From the NCBI GenBank assembly GCA_024742665.1, contig JANSYA010000001.1, positions 1,505,001 through 1,569,000 of the forward strand: a stretch of 64,000 bases of DNA. The letters are read 5' to 3'. Positions 59,701-64,000 of the stretch are shown in pieces. Source of the stretch: a bacterium. GTDB lineage: Bacteria > Spirochaetota > Leptospiria > Leptospirales > Leptonemataceae. The notes beneath the pieces are model-generated. The model was not told the DNA's origin. It worked only from the letters and a program-made list of their open reading frames with translations, and made no database searches. A program made the translations under genes and the position numbers. The first letter of the stretch is position 1. Each line of letters starts with the position of its first letter.

Positions 59701-62322
59701 CTGACTCTGGCCGGTGGAAATGCCGATTTTAATTTCATAGACGCGCAGTTTTTCCACGCCGGTTTTCGCCCGAGCGAGAATTACTTCGAAGAACTTCTCG
59801 GCGTTCGCCAGATCGTTCATCATATAGTACGTTTCGCCGAGCTCCATATTCAAATCGATATAGAGCTGGTAATAACGATTCAAGGCTTCGGCGGCTCGAT
59901 CGGGCAGCTGCTCCAGGGCGATGTGAAACATCAGCACGGCGCCTTCGTAGGCGGTGGAGCTTTTCGCCTTGCGACCGGCGGCCAGATTCAAGCGGGCGAG
60001 CTCCAGCTTCTCCTCTTCGTCGCTTAAGAGTTCGCGGCCGATGTTTAAGTGATTTACGATGCCCAGCAATCGTTCTTCGCGTTCATCGAAAGTTAGATGC
60101 TCTAAGTGCAGGCGTCCCAGGGCGCGGTGCAGGGTGGCACGCTCTTCGGAATCCAGCAGATCGTAGGCGGCCTGTTGGACGCGGTCGTGCACGAAGGCGT
60201 ACTGAATCGCCGCGGCGCCCTGAGAATCGGTATGTTGCGTAATGTACTTATAGCTTTCGTCCCGGGGGAGAATCAGGCCTTCCTGCAGAGCGCGCTCTAA
60301 GTGCGCCGCGGTATCGAAGGGGTTTGTGCCGCAGGCCAGAGAAAGCATGCGCAGATCGAAACGACTGCCCAGGGCCGACGCGATGCGCATCAGATTCAGG
60401 GTGAGCCTGTCGAGCTTGCGCAGGCGGGTCGCCATGAAGGCCAGCACGTCTTCGCTCAAGCCGTGACTTTGAATCGCCGGCAGATCCCAGGTCCAGGCCG
60501 AGGCCTGGCGATCAAAGGCGATGAAACCCTGGCTATGCAGCTCGCGCAGCAGTTCGTTAATATAAAAGGGATTCCCGTCGGTCTTTTTGAAAACCAGTTC
60601 CGCCAGGGGCTGCGCCTGATCGCCGGGTACGTGCAGCGCGTCGGCTGTGAGCTGCGTTACATTTTCCAGACTCAAAGGCTGCAGGTTTAGATCGCTGATG
60701 CGCGCGCCGCTCAGACGAATTTCTTCGAGAGCGAGAATCAAAGGATGGGCGTCATGAACTTCATTGTCGCGATAGGCGCCGACGATCAGCAGGTGGCCCG
60801 CGTCGGGATCCGTTAAGAGCACTTTGATCAAAGCCAGGGTCGCCGAGTCCGCCCACTGCAGGTCGTCCAGGAAAATCGCCAGGGGCGCGTCGGCCGTCGC
60901 GAAGGCGCGAATAAAATTCTGAAAGACCAGATTGAAACGGTTGCGGCTTTCGGTCGGCGGCAAATCCGGCAGGGGCATCTGTTCCCCGGTGATCAATTCG
61001 ACTTCGGGAATGACGTCGATGATCACCTGGCCGTTCGGACCGAAGGCCGCGACAATGCGATCTTTCCAATCCGCCAGGACCTGATCGCTTTCGCCCAGGA
61101 GCTGATGAATCAATTCCTGGAAGGCCTGAATCAAAGCGCTGAATGGGATATTACGCTTGTACTGATCGAATTTGCCGGCGATATAGTGACCGCCCGCACG
61201 CGCGATGGGCTTGTGGATTTCGCCGAGCAGAGCCGACTTGCCGACGCCGGACTTGCCGGCGACCAGCATCAGGGCGCTGTCGCCGCCTTCGATGGTTTGA
61301 AAATATTCAAGCAGCTGCGCGATTTCCTTTTCGCGGCCGTACAGTTTCTGCGGAATTTGAAATACGTCCGAGAAATCGTGTTCGCCGATCGGAAAGTCGC
61401 TGACTTTGCCGTCTTCGCGCAATTCCCGCAGGCAGCGTTCGAAGTCGGCCCGCAAACCGTACGCGCTTTCGTAGCGGTCTTCGGCCGTCTTCGCCAGCAG
61501 CTTCGCAAGAATCGCGATGATCGTCGCCGGGGGCTCTTCGCCGGCCGCCGAAGTATCGGGGAATTGAACATCGCGCGCAATATGACTGTGAACCAGTTCC
61601 ATGGCGTCTTCACCCGGAAAGGGCACGCGCCCGAACAGCATCTCGAAAAGCGTAACGCCCAGGCTGTAAAAATCAGAGCGGTAGTCGACGGCCCGATTCA
61701 TTCGTCCCGTTTGCTCCGGCGACATGTACGCAAGCGTTCCTTCCAGCTTGCCGGGGTTCGCGGCGCCGGCCGTTTCGCGCGAAATCTTCGAAGAGATGCC
61801 GAAGTCGATGTACTTCAAGGCTTCGCCTGCGCCGGCCTGGGCGATCGCGCCCGTCGTCGTCGCCGGTGCGGCAGGCTGATCCGCCACGGTGCCCACGACG
61901 ATGTTGTGCGGTTTGATATCTTTGTGTATGACCTGCTGCGCGTGAATTTGCGTGAGGCCTTCCGCGCACTGGCGAGCCAGTTCCAGAAAACGTTCGAGTC
62001 GCAGGGGCTCCAGGCGCAGGAGGTCGGCCAGGGACCGCGCCCGGAAATCTTCCATAATAAGAGCCACGCCGTTTTCATAGGGCTCGACCGAATAGTAGCG
62101 CACAATGCCCGAACCCTGCAGGGGGTGAGCGATCTCGAATTCCCGACGCAGGCGGGCCAGATCCCGGGGAGTCGGGCGGCGGGATTTCAGGACCTTGATC
62201 AGGACGGGGAGATTGTCCCGCAATCGCTCGCCTCGAAAGATCGTCGAGTTATTGCTTTCGAAAACGGTTTCCAGCGCATTGAAGCCGGGCAGGCGGAGTT
62301 GGGTGACGGAATGTTGATTCAC
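56779..62322 (-). CDS. Multidomain Ser/Thr kinase-ATPase-GAF-class III nucleotide cyclase
   Basis: A 1847-residue signalling protein. The kinase domain (about 1-290) has Lys43 (VLIKVLK), HKDIKPHN at 133-140 and DFG at 173-175. An AAA-type ATPase follows, with GKSGVGKS at 356-363 and a Walker B FLDDLQWAD near 490. A long TPR-like helical part (about 700-1330) leads to a GAF domain (about 1395-1545) with RSVLAKPVILQGKLIGILYL. A class III cyclase ends the enzyme part, with MTVLFSDIRSFTSISEKL and DKYIGDAVMALFP, both metal-binding Asp present. A TPR-like tail closes it. Relatives usually end in a histidine kinase. The product is probably cAMP. Confidence 0.92.
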   Translation of the reverse strand: MNQHSVTQLRLPGFNALETVFESNNSTIFRGERLRDNLPVLIKVLKSRRPTPRDLARLRREFEIAHPLQGSGIVRYYSVEPYENGVALIMEDFRARSLADLLRLEPLRLERFLELARQCAEGLTQIHAQQVIHKDIKPHNIVVGTVADQPAAPATTTGAIAQAGAGEALKYIDFGISSKISRETAGAANPGKLEGTLAYMSPEQTGRMNRAVDYRSDFYSLGVTLFEMLFGRVPFPGEDAMELVHSHIARDVQFPDTSAAGEEPPATIIAILAKLLAKTAEDRYESAYGLRADFERCLRELREDGKVSDFPIGEHDFSDVFQIPQKLYGREKEIAQLLEYFQTIEGGDSALMLVAGKSGVGKSALLGEIHKPIARAGGHYIAGKFDQYKRNIPFSALIQAFQELIHQLLGESDQVLADWKDRIVAAFGPNGQVIIDVIPEVELITGEQMPLPDLPPTESRNRFNLVFQNFIRAFATADAPLAIFLDDLQWADSATLALIKVLLTDPDAGHLLIVGAYRDNEVHDAHPLILALEEIRLSGARISDLNLQPLSLENVTQLTADALHVPGDQAQPLAELVFKKTDGNPFYINELLRELHSQGFIAFDRQASAWTWDLPAIQSHGLSEDVLAFMATRLRKLDRLTLNLMRIASALGSRFDLRMLSLACGTNPFDTAAHLERALQEGLILPRDESYKYITQHTDSQGAAAIQYAFVHDRVQQAAYDLLDSEERATLHRALGRLHLEHLTFDEREERLLGIVNHLNIGRELLSDEEEKLELARLNLAAGRKAKSSTAYEGAVLMFHIALEQLPDRAAEALNRYYQLYIDLNMELGETYYMMNDLANAEKFFEVILARAKTGVEKLRVYEIKIGISTGQSQPELAVQLGVEALDMLGIRLSTNPTETMARSELSKVVTRLKRMSAQDFLGAKTMQDPVHLATMQILMQLGMPAYILSSNLFPILIARMMSLSLKHGNCPATAFACAAYGSLLAGLLDQTEEGYRYGTIAIDLTEKLGARDVRGRVYYLFASTLHHWKHHVNQRDDYLLEAYRSCLETGDLPYVALCVQGINSAPLWTGTRRLSSVERSLERYDHALFRTGQKNTIHTVGVAWQYIRNMQGAARNRARLSSDKFQEDEIIPAWESSGNANGLFFVYWNKAALSTLFGNYEQAVNFAEQAWTYVNAAVGTLAIPILVFYHTIARIGLADRTKSATRRRELTRQIAEARQKLQQYAGQNPRNFTHMLELVDAELARQDRDHGKAMDLYDQAIQTAGANGFILHEGLANELSGHYYSAQKKRRFAAIYFKEARQAYNNCRALAKASDLDLHLQELMRHASEAERNAGADPNSAMLQTAVHGETVGDSESMADSTTTFSDSGGGSLDMSTVIKASQAIAGEIQLADLLQKMIRIVMENAGAQRAVLLLEQDGRLRIEADGQLNDAVVQVLQSVPLEDSDELPRSVINTVERTGEALVVYDARDDSSYSKDPYVTANQPRSVLAKPVILQGKLIGILYLENNGAPGAFTEQRVRVLNILSSQIGTSIDNARLYSNLEAALEQERLAKQAQIELNKASSLFVPTEFLCLLDQDSIVGVNLGENIQKEMTVLFSDIRSFTSISEKLSPEQTFQFINGYLAHVGPCVRQHNGFIDKYIGDAVMALFPTAADGVAAAIAMHLAMVEFNRERAHAGRSPVGMGVGINTGQLMLGTIGEANRMEGTVISDAVNLASRIESLTKMYGASLIVSGQTFGQLADPAAYAHRLLDRVRVKGKQEPVEIIEILDAENPEQRKFKLDHKERFEQATAAYRAKNFARAANEFKTITDENPTDLAAKLYRARCIRNHREGVPDDWNGVEALGKK

Positions 62323-62420
62323 GGAAGTCCAGCGGTCGTAGAATTAGACGAAAGAAAAGCGCATTACGCTCATAGAAACCTAACAAATTTCAGATTTGTA
62401 TGTCGCAGGTTTGACCGGTA
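62323..62420. promoter_or_regulatory. Spacer before the kinase-cyclase gene
   Basis: This 98-base AT-richer spacer contains the stem ACAAAT/ATTTGT with loop CTGAA (on the minus strand), flanked by AACCT/AGGTT arms. It could end the upstream nucleotidase transcript or lie in the kinase leader. No strong promoter is seen. Confidence 0.3.
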
Positions 62421-63587
62421 CTAAGGGGCGCTGCACGCAGGAAAGAATTCCCCTGAGATTGCCGCGCCCCGGGGCCAGGATTCGTTGCCTCTGGTGATCC
62501 GGTCAAATCCTGTCTCTTCCAGCAGCACGCTCTGATAGGCGTATAAATAGCAGCGCCGCTTTAGATATTTACTGGTGCGCTCCTGCTCGGTCAGCTTGCG
62601 TTCGGCGCACACCCGGCGGCCGAAGTGTAGTAACTCCGACAGGGAGACCTTTGATTGGTCCATCCCGGCGAAGACCGCCCGCCAGGAAGAACCCAGACCG
62701 AAGAGCCGGCCCGCATCGTCACCGGCATCCCGGGCGCCGGCCGCGGCTTTCGTGAGACTCTTCGCCGCCGCGTCGGAAAATACGGCGCGGCGAATTGCCG
62801 CGCGACAGTCGTCGAAATCCGTCTGGCCGTCCGGCGCTCCGAAAGGATAGCACCGGGCCAGCTGCGGATCCGACTGCAGACTTTCGAAGGCTTTGTTGAT
62901 GCCGATCGGCAGGCTGATCGACTCAATCGCCTGGCTGTCCGGGCCGCCGGCGAACTGCACGCTGGCTCCGCCGGTTTCCAGAATCGCGTGCGAAGAGCTC
63001 TCTTCGATTTCCCGCATCGCCAGCCAGGCCAGCCGCCCCTCGTCGCTGCCGCTCAGCACCGCAACGCCGCTCGCTTCGATGTTATGTTTCAGCTCTGAGC
63101 TCAGCGCCTGCACAATCGCGGCGCGGCGTTCGGCGGGCACCTGGCGAAAGCCGCCCGTGCCGAGCAACACCGCTCCCTGCAGGCGTTCGATGATGGCCGG
63201 CGCGAGGGATTGCTCCAGGCCCCGGGCCAGAGCCGTGGCCGCCCCGGCGGGGGGCAGCGTGGCAAGGCCGGGCGAGTCCGGAATCGACTGGCAGGTGCCC
63301 GCGCCGGTCGATTGGCCTGCGGTTCGCGCTTCAGGAGCATGGCAGGCGCAGGCCTGCGAATCAGTGTCGCAGCTACGCTGAATTTCGAAGAGGCACAGTC
63401 GCGTTCCAGAGCTGCCCGCGTCGATCACCAGATGCAGCGGACCGTCGTCCGGTTTCGGCTGGCAGCCGCCGCTCGCAAGAGTACAGCCGGCGGTCAGCAG
63501 AGCCGCCGCGAATTGCATGAGCGATCGTCGGCGCGGGCCGGGTTCAGAATTTCCGCTGCGCCTGCGCCGGATCAGTGAAAGAGCCAT
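62421..63587 (-). CDS. GDA1/CD39-type nucleotidase (apyrase-like) lipoprotein
   Basis: A 388-residue protein. The ATG at 63587 gives a basic start with RRRS, a hydrophobic segment and lipobox Cys (LTAGC or ASGGC). The first apyrase region is intact, LVIDAGSSGTRLCLF (DAGSSGTR at 56-63). Later regions follow: LLGTGGFRQVPAERRA, VLSGSDEGRLAWLA and ILETGGASVQFAGG. Such enzymes hydrolyse NTP and NDP outside the cytoplasm. The frame extends to 63893, but that part is Arg/Pro-rich and not protein-like. The gene precedes the kinase-cyclase gene on the same strand. Confidence 0.85.
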   Translation of the reverse strand: MALSLIRRRRSGNSEPGPRRRSLMQFAAALLTAGCTLASGGCQPKPDDGPLHLVIDAGSSGTRLCLFEIQRSCDTDSQACACHAPEARTAGQSTGAGTCQSIPDSPGLATLPPAGAATALARGLEQSLAPAIIERLQGAVLLGTGGFRQVPAERRAAIVQALSSELKHNIEASGVAVLSGSDEGRLAWLAMREIEESSSHAILETGGASVQFAGGPDSQAIESISLPIGINKAFESLQSDPQLARCYPFGAPDGQTDFDDCRAAIRRAVFSDAAAKSLTKAAAGARDAGDDAGRLFGLGSSWRAVFAGMDQSKVSLSELLHFGRRVCAERKLTEQERTSKYLKRRCYLYAYQSVLLEETGFDRITRGNESWPRGAAISGEFFPACSAP

Positions 63588-63666
63588 ATGTGAACGGGAT
63601 CCGCGCCCCCGTCTGCGGCCAGTAAAAATCGAGATTAATTGATTGTAAGCGGAACGCAGGGTTCGT

Positions 63667-64000
63667 TTGCTACGTCCTGTGCGTGTGCGGTATCTTGTGC
63701 GCCAGCGATGCTTTGTGACGGGGGTTGCGCTGATTCTGGGCCTCTGCCTGTGGGCGGGCTGCGGAAGTCGGCCAGGTGCGCACGGCGATCCAGGCGACGG
63801 CGAAGCTGAAGAGAGGGCGCTGCCTGGCCTGGTCGGGGCCGTCGGCGGTAGCGAGCGCGTCCGGCTGCGCGCTCCGAATCTTTTGATTCGCACGCAGCCC
63901 GGCGTCGCTGTCGGAACCTGTCGCGCCGGTCAGGACGGCTGGCGACCGTACGTCGCGGCGAGCGGCGCCGCGGGACCCACCGCGGGATGGGAACGTATCT
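63667..64000 (+). CDS. Lipoprotein, N-terminal part only
   Basis: The frame from a TTG at 63667 (GTG at 63679 and 63685 are alternatives) is open to the window end. It encodes a basic start, a hydrophobic helix (GVALILGLCLWAGC) ending in the lipobox WAGC, and a Gly/Arg-rich mature part (about 90 residues visible). It is divergent from the nucleotidase gene. The family cannot be told from this part. Confidence 0.55.
   Translation, partial: MLRPVRVRYLVRQRCFVTGVALILGLCLWAGCGSRPGAHGDPGDGEAEERALPGLVGAVGGSERVRLRAPNLLIRTQPGVAVGTCRAGQDGWRPYVAASGAAGPTAGWERI

Noticed and set aside
61105..62424. Plus-strand open frame of 439 codons opposite the kinase-cyclase gene
   Set aside because: It is the mirror of a strongly supported kinase/ATPase coding region; its sequence has no domain features and reflects high GC.
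63588..63893. N-terminal extension of the apyrase-like frame
   Set aside because: It is Arg/Pro/Ser-rich, lies before a good signal peptide and lipobox, and overlaps the divergent lipoprotein start.

Overview
The window looks like chromosomal DNA of a GC-rich diderm spirochaete, most likely of the Leptospirales. This is an inference. It rests on the gene order fliP-fliQ-fliR-flhB-flhA, the long N-terminal extension of FlhB, outer-membrane and lipoprotein genes, an AraC regulator with a membrane N-terminus, frequent GTG/TTG starts, and large signalling proteins. No phage, insertion sequence, rRNA or CRISPR array is visible. One tRNA gene (Gly, anticodon TCC) is present.

Layout. 1-1.0 kb: the 3'-truncated part of a PAS-GGDEF diguanylate cyclase gene. 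1.0-7.4 kb: a palindrome-rich leader, then the flagellar export gate genes and a coupled unknown gene. 7.4-14.2 kb: a receiver-ATPase signalling protein, a relative of tRNA-queuosine mannosyltransferases, a DUF4105-like protein with a lipoprotein partner, a papain-like exported protein and a small unknown. 14.5-21.7 kb: a phosphate locus with a porin, pstSCAB and two phoU genes on the opposite strand. 21.9-32.8 kb: a 2-oxoglutarate oxygenase-like gene converging on a tight seven-gene minus-strand operon. In order of transcription, that operon encodes a MoxR AAA+ ATPase, a helical/beta-rich partner, a HEXXH metallopeptidase-VWA protein, a small helical protein, a PaaK-like acyl-adenylating enzyme with an Asn-Ala repeat tract, a NadR-type NMN adenylyltransferase/ribosylnicotinamide kinase, and an unrecognised 532-residue protein. 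32.9-38.5 kb: a SpoIIE-type phosphatase, a methyltransferase, a catalase-like protein and a lipoprotein MsrB. 39-48.1 kb: an acyltransferase, an AraC regulator, a solitary PstS-like protein, a sodium:solute symporter and an exported ankyrin protein. 48.3-54.7 kb: a small exported protein, an M23 peptidase, a PhoX-like phosphatase, an OlsB-like acyltransferase, PhoR, PhoB and tRNA-Gly. 55-64 kb: pgi, a small membrane protein, a 1847-residue Ser/Thr kinase-ATPase-GAF-cyclase, a GDA1/CD39-type nucleotidase and the start of a lipoprotein gene.

Two themes stand out. First, phosphate: the Pst transporter, two PhoU, PhoR/PhoB, a porin, PhoX, a solitary PstS and a possible ornithine-lipid enzyme all lie within 40 kb. 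Short motifs are shared upstream of the porin and phoB genes, with a related motif near pstS. Second, the MoxR/VWA operon, which combines a AAA+ chaperone, a protease-VWA adaptor, an adenylating ligase and an NAD-salvage enzyme. It is the best candidate here for an undescribed system. Short in-frame tandem repeats recur inside several coding genes.
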